DNA of 64,000 bases from assembly GCF_004342485.1 (NCBI RefSeq), contig NZ_SMBU01000004.1, forward strand, positions 186,001-250,000. The letters run 5' to 3'. A program made the translations under genes and the position numbers. Of the stretch, positions 11,134 through 21,132 are shown one piece after another. How positions within the stretch are numbered: the first letter of the stretch is position 1; each line of letters starts with the position of its first letter. This DNA is from Roseateles saccharophilus (GTDB lineage Bacteria; Pseudomonadota; Gammaproteobacteria; Burkholderiales; Burkholderiaceae_C). A model generated the notes under the pieces. It worked only from the letters and a program-made list of their open reading frames with translations. It was not told the origin of the DNA and made no database searches.

Positions 11134-12231
11134 ATGATCGACACCCTCTACCAGAACGGCGCCTCGCTGCTGGGGGCCCTGTGGCCCCTGGTCTGGAGCC
11201 TGCTGAAGATCGTCGCGGTACTGCTGCCGCTGCTCGGCTGCGTCGCCTACCTGACGCTGTGGGAGCGCAAGGCCATCGGCTGGTCGCAGATCCGCCCGGG
11301 CCCGAACCGCGTCGGCCCGTACGGCCTGCTGACCCCCATCGCCGATGCGGTCAAGCTGATCTTCAAGGAGATCATCAAGCCGACCGCCGCGAACAAGGGC
11401 CTGTTTTTCCTCGGCCCCGTCATGACCATCATGCCAGCGCTGGCCGCCTGGGCCGTCGTGCCCTTCGGCCCGGATGCCGCGGTGGCCAACGTCAACGCCG
11501 GCCTGCTGTTCCTGATGGCGATCACCTCGCTCGAGGTCTACGGCGTCATCATTGCCGGCTGGGCGTCCAACTCGAAATACGCCTTCCTGGGCGCGCTGCG
11601 CGCGTCGGCGCAGATGGTCTCGTACGAGATCGCGATGGGCTTCGCGCTGGTCGTCGTGCTGATGGTGACCGGCAGCCTGAACATGACCGAGGTCGTGCAG
11701 GTGCAGGAGCGCGGCACCTTCGCGTCCATGGGCGTGAACTTCCTGTCCTGGAACTGGCTGCCGCTGTTCCCGATCTTCATCGTCTACTTCATCTCGGGCC
11801 TGGCGGAAACCAACCGCCACCCCTTCGACGTCGTCGAAGGCGAATCCGAGATCGTCGCCGGCCACATGATCGAGTACTCGGGCATGTCGTTCGCGATGTT
11901 CTTCCTGGCCGAGTACGCCAACATGATCCTGGTGTCGGCGCTGGCCGTCGTCATGTTCCTGGGCGGCTGGAGCGCACCGATCTCCTGGCATCTGCTGGGC
12001 ATGGACACGCCGCAGTGGGCCCTGAGCTCGATGGCCTTCTGGAACTGGTTCTGGTTGTTCGCCAAGACCTTCGTCGTCGTCACGATGTTCCTGTGGGTGC
12101 GTGCCACGTTCCCCCGCTTCCGCTACGACCAGATCATGCGTCTGGGCTGGAAGATCTTCATTCCCATCACGCTGATCTGGCTGGTCGTTGTCGGTGCCTG
12201 GATGCAGACGCCGTTCAACATCTGGAAGTGA
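11134..12231 (+). CDS. nuoH: NADH-quinone oxidoreductase subunit H
   Basis: Membrane subunit that connects the peripheral arm to the proton-pumping arm and lines the quinone tunnel. 365 residues with eight predicted TM helices. The conserved loop [21 protein letters not shown] is seen as its parts ERKAIGW and [11 protein letters not shown], and the acidic E-channel segments AETNRHPFD and [16 protein letters not shown] are intact. It follows nuoG by 14 nt and precedes nuoI by 10 nt. Confidence 0.98.
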   Translation: MIDTLYQNGASLLGALWPLVWSLLKIVAVLLPLLGCVAYLTLWERKAIGWSQIRPGPNRVGPYGLLTPIADAVKLIFKEIIKPTAANKGLFFLGPVMTIMPALAAWAVVPFGPDAAVANVNAGLLFLMAITSLEVYGVIIAGWASNSKYAFLGALRASAQMVSYEIAMGFALVVVLMVTGSLNMTEVVQVQERGTFASMGVNFLSWNWLPLFPIFIVYFISGLAETNRHPFDVVEGESEIVAGHMIEYSGMSFAMFFLAEYANMILVSALAVVMFLGGWSAPISWHLLGMDTPQWALSSMAFWNWFWLFAKTFVVVTMFLWVRATFPRFRYDQIMRLGWKIFIPITLIWLVVVGAWMQTPFNIWK

Positions 12232-12241
12232 GGCGGCGCTC

Positions 12242-12730
12242 ATGACTGCAATCACGAATTTCGCCAAGACCTTTTTCCTCTGGGAACTGCTCAAGGGGAT
12301 GAAGCTCACCGGGAGGCATTTCCTCTCGCGCAACATCACCATCCAGTTCCCCGAGGAAAAGACGCCGCTGAGCCCGCGCTTCCGCGGCCTGCATGCGCTG
12401 CGCCGCTACGAGAACGGTGAAGAACGCTGCATCGCCTGCAAGCTCTGCGAGGCCGTCTGCCCCGCGATGGCCATCACCATCGAGAGCGACGTGCGCGCCG
12501 ACGGCAGCCGCCGCACGACGCGCTACGACATCGACCTGACCAAGTGCATCTTCTGCGGCTTCTGCGAAGAGAGCTGCCCGGTGGACTCCATCGTCGAGAC
12601 GAGCATCTTCGAATACCACGGCGAGAAGCGCGGCGACCTCTACTTCACCAAGGACATGCTGCTGGCGGTCGGTGACAAGTACGAGCCGCAAATTGCTGCG
12701 CAAAAGGAGGCCGACGCCAAGTACCGCTGA
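12242..12730 (+). CDS. nuoI: NADH-quinone oxidoreductase subunit I
   Basis: Ferredoxin-like subunit that carries two 4Fe-4S clusters (N6a and N6b) between NuoG and NuoB. 162 residues. The two motifs are [12 protein letters not shown] and [12 protein letters not shown]. The amphipathic N-terminal helix ([18 protein letters not shown]) sits on the membrane. ATG 12242 matches orthologues; an in-frame extension from 12188 would read through the end of nuoH and is rejected. A 54-nt gap separates it from nuoJ. Confidence 0.97.
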   Translation: MTAITNFAKTFFLWELLKGMKLTGRHFLSRNITIQFPEEKTPLSPRFRGLHALRRYENGEERCIACKLCEAVCPAMAITIESDVRADGSRRTTRYDIDLTKCIFCGFCEESCPVDSIVETSIFEYHGEKRGDLYFTKDMLLAVGDKYEPQIAAQKEADAKYR

Positions 12731-12784
12731 TCGCTGCCGCGCCGCCAGGCGCCCAGCGGTCCGGCTCAGCTGGCCTGGATACCC

Positions 12785-13420
12785 ATGGACATCACGACCA
12801 TCCTCTTCTACGTCTTCTCCGGCATCCTGCTGGTGTCGTCGTTCCGTGTCATCACGGCGCGCAGCACCGTGCATGCCGCGCTGTTCCTGATCCTGTCGTT
12901 CTTCACGGCATCCTGTATCTGGATGCTGCTGAAGGCCGAGTTCCTGGCCATCGCGCTGGTGCTCGTCTATATAGGCGCCGTCATGGTGCTGTTCCTGTTC
13001 GTCGTGATGATGCTCGACCTGAACACGGACAGCATGCGCGAGGGCTTCTGGAAGCACCTGCCCGTGGCGGCCGTCATCGGCGCGCTGATCGCCTTCGAGA
13101 TGGGCATCGTGCTGATGGGCGGATTCCAGCTGTCCGACGCCCCGATGGCCACCGCCGCCCAAGTCCAGCTCGGCAACACCAAGCTGCTGGGCATCGAGAT
13201 CTACACCAGCTACCTCTACCCGCTGCAGATCGCCGCCGTGCTGCTGCTGGTCGCCATCGTCGCCGCTATCGCGCTGACGCTGCGCCGCCGCAAGGATTCG
13301 CGTGCCATGGACGCCTCCGAGCAGGTCAAGGTCACCAAGGCCCAACGCCTGAAGATCGTGAAGATGGCGCCCACCGTCGCCGCACCCGCACAAGCACCCC
13401 AAGAAGGAGGCCAGGCATGA
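12785..13420 (+). CDS. nuoJ: NADH-quinone oxidoreductase subunit J
   Basis: Membrane subunit of the proton-translocating arm. 211 residues, five predicted TM helices (about 2-20, 28-48, 54-75, 92-112 and 145-168). The [16 protein letters not shown] helix with its pi-bulge is typical of NuoJ. The C-terminal 40 residues are a charged/Ala-Pro cytoplasmic tail. The stop overlaps the nuoK start by 4 nt (ATGA). Confidence 0.96.
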   Translation: MDITTILFYVFSGILLVSSFRVITARSTVHAALFLILSFFTASCIWMLLKAEFLAIALVLVYIGAVMVLFLFVVMMLDLNTDSMREGFWKHLPVAAVIGALIAFEMGIVLMGGFQLSDAPMATAAQVQLGNTKLLGIEIYTSYLYPLQIAAVLLLVAIVAAIALTLRRRKDSRAMDASEQVKVTKAQRLKIVKMAPTVAAPAQAPQEGGQA

Positions 13421-13737
13421 TCGGCGCCGCTGGATTGACCCTGGGCCACTTCCTGACGCTGGGTGCGATGCTGTTCGCGCTGTCGGTGATCGGCATCTTC
13501 CTGAACCGCAAGAACCTGATCGTGCTGCTGATGGCCATCGAGCTGATGCTGCTGGCGGTCAACCTGAACTTCGTCGCCTTCTCGCACTATCTGGGCGACA
13601 TGGGCGGCCAGGTCTTCGTGTTCTTCATCCTGACCGTCGCGGCGGCCGAGTCGGCCATCGGCCTGGCCATCCTGGTCGTGCTGTTCCGCAACCGAGCCAG
13701 CATCAACGTCGAGGAACTCGACGCGCTGAAGGGTTGA
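13417..13737 (+). CDS. nuoK: NADH-quinone oxidoreductase subunit K
   Basis: Three-TM membrane subunit, homologous to MrpC. 106 residues with the two buried glutamates of the proton path in [13 protein letters not shown] and [11 protein letters not shown]. Overlaps nuoJ by 4 nt (ATGA), implying translational coupling, and sits 7 nt before nuoL. Confidence 0.97.
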   Translation: MIGAAGLTLGHFLTLGAMLFALSVIGIFLNRKNLIVLLMAIELMLLAVNLNFVAFSHYLGDMGGQVFVFFILTVAAAESAIGLAILVVLFRNRASINVEELDALKG

Positions 13738-13744
13738 GAAAAAG

Positions 13745-15802
13745 ATGTCTGCACAACTCTCCCAGAACCTGCTGCTGACGGTGCCGCTGGCGCCGCTCGC
13801 GGGCGCCATCGTGGCCGGTTTCTTCGGCAAGACGGTGGGCCGCCGCGGCTCGCACATGGTCACCATCCTCGGCGTGCTCGTCGCCTTCATCATCTCCGCG
13901 ATGACGCTGTACAGCGTCGCCGTAGACGGCGCCCGCTTCAGCGGCACCGTCTACGAATGGATGACTCTCGGCACGCTGAAGATGGAGGTCGGTTTCCTCA
14001 TCGACGGCCTGACAGCCATGATGATGTGCGTCGTCACCTTCGTGTCTCTGATGGTGCACATCTACACCATCGGCTACATGGAAGAGGACGACGGCTACCA
14101 GCGCTTCTTCTCCTACATCTCGCTGTTCACGTTCAGCATGCTGATGCTGGTCATGAGCAACAACATGCTCCAGCTGTTCTTCGGCTGGGAGGCGGTGGGC
14201 CTGGTGTCCTATCTGCTGATCGGCTTCTGGTACAAGAAGCCGACGGCCATCTTCGCCAACATGAAGGCCTTCCTGGTGAACCGGGTCGGCGACTTCGGCT
14301 TCATCCTGGGCATCGGCCTGCTGGTGGCCTTCGGCGGCTCGCTGAACTACGCCGAGACCTTCGCCAAGGCGGACGAGTTGTCCAAGATGGTCTTCCCCCT
14401 GCCTTTGTGGGGCGGTGACTGGTCGCTGATGACCGTCGCCTGCATCTGCCTGTTCATCGGTGCGATGGGCAAGTCGGCCCAGTTCCCGCTGCACGTCTGG
14501 CTGCCGGACTCCATGGAAGGCCCGACCCCCATCTCCGCGCTGATCCACGCCGCGACGATGGTGACGGCCGGCATCTTCATGGTGGCGCGCATGTCGCCGC
14601 TGTTCGAGCTGAGCGACACCGCGCTGAACTTCGTCATGGTGATCGGCGCGATCACGGCGCTGTTCATGGGCTTCCTGGGCATCATCCAGAACGACATCAA
14701 GCGCGTCGTCGCCTATTCCACGCTGTCCCAGCTCGGCTACATGACCGTGGCCCTGGGCGCCTCGGCCTACTCGGTCGCCGTCTTCCACCTGATGACGCAT
14801 GCCTTCTTCAAGGCACTGCTCTTCCTCGGCGCGGGCTCGGTCATCATCGGCATGCACCACGACCAGGACATCCGCAACATGGGCGGCCTGCGCAAGTACA
14901 TGCCCATCACCTGGATCACGTCGCTGCTGGGCTCGCTGGCCCTGATCGGCACGCCGTTCTTCTCGGGCTTCTACTCCAAGGACTCGATCATCGAGGCCGT
15001 GCACGCCAGCCATCTGCCGGGTGCAGAGTTCGCCTATGCGGCCGTCATCATCGGCGTGTTCGTGACGGCCTTCTACTCGTTCCGGATGTACTTCCTGGTC
15101 TTCCACGGCAAGGAGCGCTTCCATCACAAGCCCTTCCCGCAGGAAGACGCGGCCGAGCACGACGCGCACCACGCCCACGACGAGGACCACACGCCGCACG
15201 AGTCGCCCTGGGTTGTCACGGCGCCGCTGGTGCTGCTGGCCATCCCGTCGGTCGTCATCGGCTTCATGACCATCCAGCCGATGCTGTTCGGCGACTTCTT
15301 CAAGGACGCCATCGTCGTCAACGAGCACATCCATCCGGCGATGGAGGAACTCACCCAAGAGTTCCACAGTGCTGCCGAGATGGCCCTGCACGGCCTGACG
15401 TCGCTGCCGTTCTGGCTGGCCCTGTCCGGCGTCGTCACGGCCTATGTGTTCTACATGGTTGCGCCGGGCATTCCGGCCACGCTGGCCAAGGTGCTGCGTC
15501 CCATCGTCGTCATCCTCGAGAACAAGTACTTCATGGACTGGTTCAACGAGAACGTGCTGGCCCGCCTGGCACGTGCCATCGGCATCGGCCTGTGGAAGGG
15601 CGGCGACGCCGGCCTGATCGACGGCCTGATCATCAACGGCTCGGCCCGCGCGGTCGGCGGCATCGCGGGCCTCGTGCGCCGCATGCAGACGGGTTATCTC
15701 TACTGGTACGCCCTCGTCATGATCCTCGGCGTCATGGGTCTGATGACCTGGAAGCTCTGGCCCTTTATCGAGCCCCAGTTCAAGTCCCTGCTCGGGGCCT
15801 GA
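13745..15802 (+). CDS. nuoL: NADH-quinone oxidoreductase subunit L
   Basis: Distal antiporter-like proton-pumping subunit of complex I. 685 residues. Key parts: the TM5 Glu in FGWEAVGLVSYLLIGFW, the segment MGKSAQFPLHVWLPDSMEGPTP (seen as GKSAQFPLHVWLPD) with the TM7 Lys, and IHAATMVTAGIFM. The long amphipathic HL helix and anchoring TM lie in the last 150 residues. A His/Asp-rich loop (about 465-485, AAEHDAHHAHDEDH) is a local insertion between TM helices. nuoM starts 21 nt downstream. Confidence 0.98.
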   Translation: MSAQLSQNLLLTVPLAPLAGAIVAGFFGKTVGRRGSHMVTILGVLVAFIISAMTLYSVAVDGARFSGTVYEWMTLGTLKMEVGFLIDGLTAMMMCVVTFVSLMVHIYTIGYMEEDDGYQRFFSYISLFTFSMLMLVMSNNMLQLFFGWEAVGLVSYLLIGFWYKKPTAIFANMKAFLVNRVGDFGFILGIGLLVAFGGSLNYAETFAKADELSKMVFPLPLWGGDWSLMTVACICLFIGAMGKSAQFPLHVWLPDSMEGPTPISALIHAATMVTAGIFMVARMSPLFELSDTALNFVMVIGAITALFMGFLGIIQNDIKRVVAYSTLSQLGYMTVALGASAYSVAVFHLMTHAFFKALLFLGAGSVIIGMHHDQDIRNMGGLRKYMPITWITSLLGSLALIGTPFFSGFYSKDSIIEAVHASHLPGAEFAYAAVIIGVFVTAFYSFRMYFLVFHGKERFHHKPFPQEDAAEHDAHHAHDEDHTPHESPWVVTAPLVLLAIPSVVIGFMTIQPMLFGDFFKDAIVVNEHIHPAMEELTQEFHSAAEMALHGLTSLPFWLALSGVVTAYVFYMVAPGIPATLAKVLRPIVVILENKYFMDWFNENVLARLARAIGIGLWKGGDAGLIDGLIINGSARAVGGIAGLVRRMQTGYLYWYALVMILGVMGLMTWKLWPFIEPQFKSLLGA

Positions 15803-15823
15803 TCGAGAAGGCGGAGAACAAGA

Positions 15824-17299
15824 ATGATGCTGAGTCTTGCGATTTTTCTGCCCATCGTCTGCGGTGCGCTGCTGCTGGCGCTCGGGCGCGACGAACAGGC
15901 CAATGCGGTGCGCTGGATGGCGCTCGTCGCGGCGCTGGCGAGTTTCCTCGTCACGCTGCCGGTGGTCACCGGCTTCGACACGACGACCGCCGCGATGCAG
16001 TTCGTCGAGAACCTGTCCTGGATCGAACGCTTCAACATCCGCTATCACCTCGGTGTGGATGGCATCTCGATGTGGTTCGTGCCGCTGACGGCCTTCATCA
16101 CCGTCATCGTCGTCATCTCGGCCTGGGAGGTCATCGAGACGCGCGTGAACCAATACATGGGCGCGTTCCTGATCCTGTCCGGCCTGATGGTGGGCGTGTT
16201 CTGCGCGCTGGACGGCATGCTGTTCTACGTGTTCTTCGAGGCCACGCTGATCCCGATGTACATCATCATCGGCGTCTGGGGCGGCCCGAACCGCGTCTAC
16301 GCGGCCTTCAAGTTCTTCCTTTACACGCTGGCCGGCTCGCTGCTGATGCTGGTCGCGCTGCTCTATCTGTACTACCAGTCGGCCGGCAGCTTCGACATCC
16401 AGACCTGGCACAAGCTGCCGCTGACGGGCAGCGCCCAGACCTGGCTGTTCTTCGCCTTCCTGGCCGCCTTCTCGGTCAAGGTGCCGATGTGGCCGGTGCA
16501 CACCTGGCTGCCGGACGCCCACGTCGAGGCGCCCACGGGCGGCTCCGTCGTGCTGGCCGCCATCATGCTGAAGCTGGGCTGCTATGGCTTCCTGCGCTTC
16601 TCGCTGCCGATCGCGCCGGACGCCGCCCACCAGTGGTCCTGGCTCATCATCGCGATGTCGCTGATCGCCGTCGTCTACATCGGCCTCGTGGCCCTGGTGC
16701 AGAAGGACATGAAGAAGCTGGTGGCGTACTCGTCCATCGCGCACATGGGCTTCGTCACGCTGGGCTTCTTCATTTTCAACGAGCTCGGCGTCTCCGGCGG
16801 CCTCGTGCAGATGATCTCGCACGGCTTCGTGTCGGGCGCGATGTTCCTCTCCATCGGCGTGCTCTACGACCGCGTGCATTCGCGAGAGATCGCGTCCTAC
16901 GGCGGTGTCGTCAACACCATGCCCAAGTTCGCCGCCTTCGCCGTGTTCTTCGGCATGGCCAATTGCGGCCTGCCCGCCACGGCCGGCTTCGTCGGCGAGT
17001 GGATGGTCATCCTCGGCACCGTCAAGGCCAACTTCTGGCTTGGCGGCATCGCGGCGACCGCCCTGGTGTTCGGTGCGGCCTACACGCTGTGGATGGTCAA
17101 GCGCGTCTACTTCGGCGACATCGCCAACGACGACGTCCGCGCGCTGAGCGACATCAACCGGCGCGAGTTCGTCATGCTCGCCCTCCTGGCCATTGCCACG
17201 CTCTACATGGGCGTCTATCCCAAGCCCTTCACCGATGTGATGCACGCCTCGGTCACCGAACTGCTGCAGCACGTCGCGCTCAGCAAGATCCCGGGTTGA
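15824..17299 (+). CDS. nuoM: NADH-quinone oxidoreductase subunit M
   Basis: Antiporter-like proton-pumping subunit. 491 residues, about 14 TM helices. Conserved pieces: YVFFEATLIPMYIIIG with the TM5 Glu, FSVKVPMWPVHTWLPDAHVEAPT (seen as KVPMWPVHTWLPDAH) with the TM7 Lys, and LKLGCYGFLRF. The start MMLSLAIFLPI matches orthologues. It lies between nuoL and nuoN with gaps of about 21 nt on each side. Confidence 0.98.
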   Translation: MMLSLAIFLPIVCGALLLALGRDEQANAVRWMALVAALASFLVTLPVVTGFDTTTAAMQFVENLSWIERFNIRYHLGVDGISMWFVPLTAFITVIVVISAWEVIETRVNQYMGAFLILSGLMVGVFCALDGMLFYVFFEATLIPMYIIIGVWGGPNRVYAAFKFFLYTLAGSLLMLVALLYLYYQSAGSFDIQTWHKLPLTGSAQTWLFFAFLAAFSVKVPMWPVHTWLPDAHVEAPTGGSVVLAAIMLKLGCYGFLRFSLPIAPDAAHQWSWLIIAMSLIAVVYIGLVALVQKDMKKLVAYSSIAHMGFVTLGFFIFNELGVSGGLVQMISHGFVSGAMFLSIGVLYDRVHSREIASYGGVVNTMPKFAAFAVFFGMANCGLPATAGFVGEWMVILGTVKANFWLGGIAATALVFGAAYTLWMVKRVYFGDIANDDVRALSDINRREFVMLALLAIATLYMGVYPKPFTDVMHASVTELLQHVALSKIPG

Positions 17300-17320
17300 C
17301 GACGAGCCAAAGGCAAAACA

Positions 17321-18802
17321 ATGAACGACATGAACTGGCTCGCGATCTATCCCGAAATCCTGCTGCTGGCGATGGGCTGCGTCGTCGCCCTGGTGGACCT
17401 GTGGGTCACCGACGAGCAGCGCCGCCCGACCTACTGGCTGACCCAGCTGACGCTGGTCGTCGTCGCCGGCCTGCACTTCAGCTATTTCGATGCCGGCCTG
17501 ACCACCTATGCCATGCAGGGCATGGTCGTCGCCGACCCGATGGGCCATCTGCTCGCAGGCTTCGCCTGCGTCGCCACGCTGGTCACGCTGGTCTATGCGC
17601 GCCCCTACGCCGGCGTGCGCGAGATGCTCAAGGGTGAGCTCTTCATCCTCAGCCTGTTCTCGCTGCTGGGCATCAATGTGATGCTGTCGGCCAACAACTT
17701 CCTGGTCATCTACCTCGGCCTGGAGTTGATGAGCCTGTCGCTCTACGCTCTCGTCGCGCTGCGCCGCGACAACGCGATCGCGACCGAGGCCGCGATGAAG
17801 TACTTCGTGCTCGGCGCTCTGGCCAGCGGCTTCCTGCTCTACGGCCTGTCGATGATGTACGGCGCCACCGGCTCGCTCTCCATCCCGCAGGTCTTCGACG
17901 TGATCTCGCAGGGCGTGCCCAACAAGTCGGTGCTGGTCTTCGGCGTCGTCTTCGTCGTGGCCGGCCTGGCCTTCAAGCTGGGCGCCGCCCCCTTCCACAT
18001 GTGGGTGCCCGACGTCTACCAGGGCGCCCCCACGGCCGTCACGCTGCTGATCGGTGCCGCACCCAAGCTGGCCGCGTTCGCGATCACGGTGCGCCTGCTC
18101 GTCGAGGGCATGATCGGCCTGGCGGTGGATTGGCAGCAGATGCTGGTCGTGCTGTCCGTGCTGTCCCTGCTGATCGGCAACCTCGCCGCCATCGCGCAGA
18201 GCAACCTCAAGCGCATGCTGGCCTACTCCACCATCGCCAACATGGGCTTCATGCTGCTGGGCATGACGGCCGGCGTCGTCAACAACAACACGCTGTCGGC
18301 CGCCAACGCCTACAGCTCGGCGATGTTTTACACCGTCACCTACGTGCTGACGACGCTGGGTACCTTCGGCATGGTCATCCTGCTGTCGCGACAGGGCCAT
18401 GAGGCCGAGGAGATCAAGGACCTGGCCGGCCTGGCCAGGCGCAGCCCCTGGTTCGCGCTGGTCATGACGATGTTCATGTTCTCGCTCGCCGGCGTGCCGC
18501 CGACGGTCGGCTTCCACGCCAAACTGGCCGTGCTGCAGGCCCTGGTGGCGACGGGCGTGGGCTTCTACCTCTGGCTCGCCGTGTTCGCCGTCGTCGTGTC
18601 CCTGGTGGGTGCCTTCTACTACCTGCGCGTCGTCAAGGTCATGTTCTTCGACGAGCCGACCGACGCCGCCGCCATCGCCGCGCCGACGGACGTACGCCTC
18701 GTCATGACGCTGAACGGCGCCGCGGTGCTGGTGCTCGGCCTGCTGCCGGGTGGCCTGCTCGACCTGTGCAAGGTCGCGATCCGTCAGGCGCTGACGACCT
18801 GA
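17321..18802 (+). CDS. nuoN: NADH-quinone oxidoreductase subunit N
   Basis: Third antiporter-like proton-pumping subunit and last nuo gene. 493 residues, about 14 TM helices. Conserved pieces: VIYLGLELMSLSLYALVA with the TM5 Glu, GLAFKLGAAPFHMWVPDVYQGAPT (seen as FKLGAAPFHMWVPDVYQG), and SNLKRMLAYSTIANMGF. The small DUF2818 gene follows after 14 nt, as in other Burkholderiales. Confidence 0.98.
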   Translation: MNDMNWLAIYPEILLLAMGCVVALVDLWVTDEQRRPTYWLTQLTLVVVAGLHFSYFDAGLTTYAMQGMVVADPMGHLLAGFACVATLVTLVYARPYAGVREMLKGELFILSLFSLLGINVMLSANNFLVIYLGLELMSLSLYALVALRRDNAIATEAAMKYFVLGALASGFLLYGLSMMYGATGSLSIPQVFDVISQGVPNKSVLVFGVVFVVAGLAFKLGAAPFHMWVPDVYQGAPTAVTLLIGAAPKLAAFAITVRLLVEGMIGLAVDWQQMLVVLSVLSLLIGNLAAIAQSNLKRMLAYSTIANMGFMLLGMTAGVVNNNTLSAANAYSSAMFYTVTYVLTTLGTFGMVILLSRQGHEAEEIKDLAGLARRSPWFALVMTMFMFSLAGVPPTVGFHAKLAVLQALVATGVGFYLWLAVFAVVVSLVGAFYYLRVVKVMFFDEPTDAAAIAAPTDVRLVMTLNGAAVLVLGLLPGGLLDLCKVAIRQALTT

Positions 18803-18816
18803 CGGGCGCTGCAGCG

Positions 18817-19119
18817 ATGGACCAGTCCCTGGCCGTCTGGCTGGTGCTGGCCGCGGCCGTCGTCGCGGCCAACCTGCCTTACTTCAGCGAGCGCGTGCTG
18901 CTGGTCGGCCCGCGCCGCGCGCCCAAGGCTGCCTGGTGGCGCTTGCTGGAGCTGGCGCTGATGGCCGTGCTCGTCTTCGGCCTCGGCTCGATGCTGGAGG
19001 CCCGCCTCGGCCAGCGCCACGAGCAGGACTGGCAGTTCTATGCCGCCGCGGCCTGCCTCTTCATCACGCTGGGCTTTCCCGGCTTCGTCTGGCGGTATCT
19101 GCGTCGTGGCCGGGGCTGA
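18817..19119 (+). CDS. DUF2818 family small membrane protein
   Basis: 100 residues with two hydrophobic segments, about 5-22 (AVWLVLAAAVVAANLPYF) and 43-60, and a third near 70-90. DUF2818 genes sit directly after nuoN in many Burkholderiales, and this one follows by 14 nt, so it is very likely part of the nuo transcript. A role in complex I assembly is inference from position only; no biochemical function is known to me. ATG 18817 (MDQSLAVWLV) fits the family better than the longer frame from 18766. Its 3' end overlaps the NUDIX gene. Confidence 0.85.
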   Translation: MDQSLAVWLVLAAAVVAANLPYFSERVLLVGPRRAPKAAWWRLLELALMAVLVFGLGSMLEARLGQRHEQDWQFYAAAACLFITLGFPGFVWRYLRRGRG

Positions 19120-19687
19120 CGATCATCTCGTCGAGCTGCCGCTCGACAGCACCCAGGTCTACCGCGGCCACTTCCTCGACGTGCGCCGCGACCGCGTCGC
19201 GCTGCCCGATGGCGGCACGGCCCACCGCGAATACATCCGCCATCCCGGGGCCGTGATGGTCGTGCCGCTGCTGGACGACGAGCGCCTGCTGATGGAGCGC
19301 CAGTACCGCTACCCGATGGGCCGCGTGATGCTGGAGTTCCCGGCCGGCAAGCTCGACGCCGGCGAGACCCCGCTGCTCTGCGGCAGGCGTGAGCTGCTCG
19401 AGGAAACCGGCTACAGCGCCGCCGAATGGGCCTACGCCGGCCTGCTGCACAACGCCATCGCCTACTCGGACGAGGGCATTCACATTTACTTCGCGCGCGG
19501 CCTCACGCGGGGCGTGCAGAAACTCGACGAGGGCGAGTTTCTCGAACTCGTCACACACACGGCCGCCGAGCTGGACGCGTTCGCCGCCCGCGGCGAGCTC
19601 ACCGACGCGAAGACGCTGATCGGCCTGCTGTGGCTGCAGCGCTGGCGCCAGGGCGCCTGGCCGCTGGAGTGGCAGGCGCCGGCCTGA
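19106..19687 (+). CDS. NUDIX hydrolase, ADP-ribose pyrophosphatase type
   Basis: 193 residues if started at GTG 19106, which overlaps the DUF2818 gene by 14 nt; no ATG fits, and translation before this point is DUF2818 out of frame. The NUDIX box is intact: GKLDAGE, seven residues, RELLEETGY. The upstream EFPA and the downstream YFARGLTRG fit the ADP-ribose/nucleoside-diphosphate-sugar branch. Probable reaction: ADP-ribose to AMP and ribose 5-phosphate. Its place at the end of the nuo cluster is conserved in the order and suggests removal of NAD breakdown products, which is inference. Confidence 0.87.
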   Translation: MAGADDHLVELPLDSTQVYRGHFLDVRRDRVALPDGGTAHREYIRHPGAVMVVPLLDDERLLMERQYRYPMGRVMLEFPAGKLDAGETPLLCGRRELLEETGYSAAEWAYAGLLHNAIAYSDEGIHIYFARGLTRGVQKLDEGEFLELVTHTAAELDAFAARGELTDAKTLIGLLWLQRWRQGAWPLEWQAPA

Positions 19688-19976
19688 ACACAAGGCCTGT
19701 CGGCCAACTCTGCGGCCCGTCGGCCGGAACGGCATTCCGGCGCCGCAATCTGCAGCTCGTCACAGGACTTCCAGCACCCTGGGGCGATGTCGTTATGCTT
19801 CGCCCGTTTTTGTTTCAGGCCGTTTGCGGATCCAACCCGGCTGCCCGTTTCAGAAAGCGGCGACAACGCTGCCAGTGCGGGGCCGATGCCCTGATCCAGG
19901 CCGGCCCCACCGGCCGTCGCCGCCCGTTGTGTTCCATCACCCTTTCATCGACTTTCCGGCGCCAGCCGTCCTCAGG

Positions 19977-21131
19977 ATGACTCACCGTCCCCAACTGCAG
20001 ACTCCGACCGCGCCCCGTCTCCTGTCCCTGCTCGCACTGGCGGCGCTGCTGGCACTGTCCGGCTGCCAAAAGCCGGGTGCCGAAGCCGCCGAGGCCAAGG
20101 CGCAACCCCCGCTGCGACTCGCCATGGAAGACCGGCTGGTGCTGGGCCAGAGCGAGCACAGCAGCGGCCCGCTGATCACCGGCGCGGTGCAGCCCGAGCG
20201 CCGTGCCGACCTGCGCTCCGAGCTCTCGGCCATCGTGCTGCAGGTGCTCAAGGAGAACGGCGAGCTGGTGCACAAGGGTGACCTGCTGGTGCGCCTGGAC
20301 GCGACGTCCATCCGCGACAGCCTGACCTCGGCCGAGGAGGCCGCGCGCGCCGCCCACGAGGCCTTCGAGCAGTCCGACCGCCAGTGGCAGCGCCAGAAGG
20401 CACTGCAGGCCCAGGGCATGATCTCCCAGCAGGCCCTCGAGGATGCCCAGAACCGCCGCGCCGCGGCGATGAGCGAGAAGGTCGCGGCCGAGGCCAGGCT
20501 CGTGGCCGCCCGCCAGCAGATGGCCCGCACCGAGGTGCGCGCGCCCTTCGACGGCGTCGTCAGCGAGCGCCAGGTCTCGCCCGGTGACACGGCCCAGGTC
20601 GGCAAAGCCCTGCTCAAGGTGCTCGACCCGGCCAGCATGCGCTTCGAGGGCTATGTCTCGGCCGACCGCCGCGCGGAGCTGAAGGTGGGGCAGGCGGTGG
20701 ACCTGCGCATCAACGGCGCCGCCAACCCGCATGCCGAGGGGCGCATCCGCCGCATCGACGTGGCGGCCGACCCGGTGACGCGCCAGGTCGCGCTGCTGGT
20801 CGATTTCGTCGACCCCAGGCAGGCGGCCGTTGCCGGCCTGTATGGCGAGGGCCATGTGCGCACGACCAGCGTGGCGGCTCTGATGCTGGGCGAGGCCGAC
20901 CTGCAGCGCGACGGCGACCGCGTGTTCGCCTGGGTCGTCAAGGACGCCAAGCTCCGCCGCCAGCCCATCGTGCTCGGCGAGCGCGACGAGCGCAGCGGCG
21001 AATTCGTCATCAAGAGCGGCCTGGCCAGCGGCGACATGATCATCCGCAACCCCAGCCGTACCCTGGTCGAGGGCACGGCGGTGCAGCAGGCCGCCGCCCA
21101 GGCGGCGTCGGCGGCGAGCGCAGGAGGCTGA
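19977..21131 (+). CDS. RND efflux periplasmic adaptor, lipoprotein (membrane fusion protein)
   Basis: 384 residues. The N-terminus has a lipoprotein signal with lipobox LSGC (Cys about residue 29), so it is anchored in the inner membrane and faces the periplasm. A biotinyl-lipoyl-like hairpin, an alpha-helical coiled coil (about 110-185, rich in Ala/Glu/Arg/Gln) and a beta-barrel with the motif RAPFDGVVSERQVSPGD follow. ATG 19977 was chosen because it puts the signal peptide at the start; an upstream open stretch from 19824 adds a non-family leader. The RND pump gene starts 1 nt after the stop. No regulator or outer-membrane factor gene adjoins. Confidence 0.92.
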   Translation: MTHRPQLQTPTAPRLLSLLALAALLALSGCQKPGAEAAEAKAQPPLRLAMEDRLVLGQSEHSSGPLITGAVQPERRADLRSELSAIVLQVLKENGELVHKGDLLVRLDATSIRDSLTSAEEAARAAHEAFEQSDRQWQRQKALQAQGMISQQALEDAQNRRAAAMSEKVAAEARLVAARQQMARTEVRAPFDGVVSERQVSPGDTAQVGKALLKVLDPASMRFEGYVSADRRAELKVGQAVDLRINGAANPHAEGRIRRIDVAADPVTRQVALLVDFVDPRQAAVAGLYGEGHVRTTSVAALMLGEADLQRDGDRVFAWVVKDAKLRRQPIVLGERDERSGEFVIKSGLASGDMIIRNPSRTLVEGTAVQQAAAQAASAASAGG

Positions 21132-21132
21132 G

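Noticed and set aside
13703-18517. A 1604-codon open frame on the minus strand across nuoL, nuoM and nuoN
   Set aside because: It is antisense to three certain genes. Its protein is His/Asp/Gln/Arg-rich low complexity, as expected from reading GC-rich third positions backward; no domain is seen.
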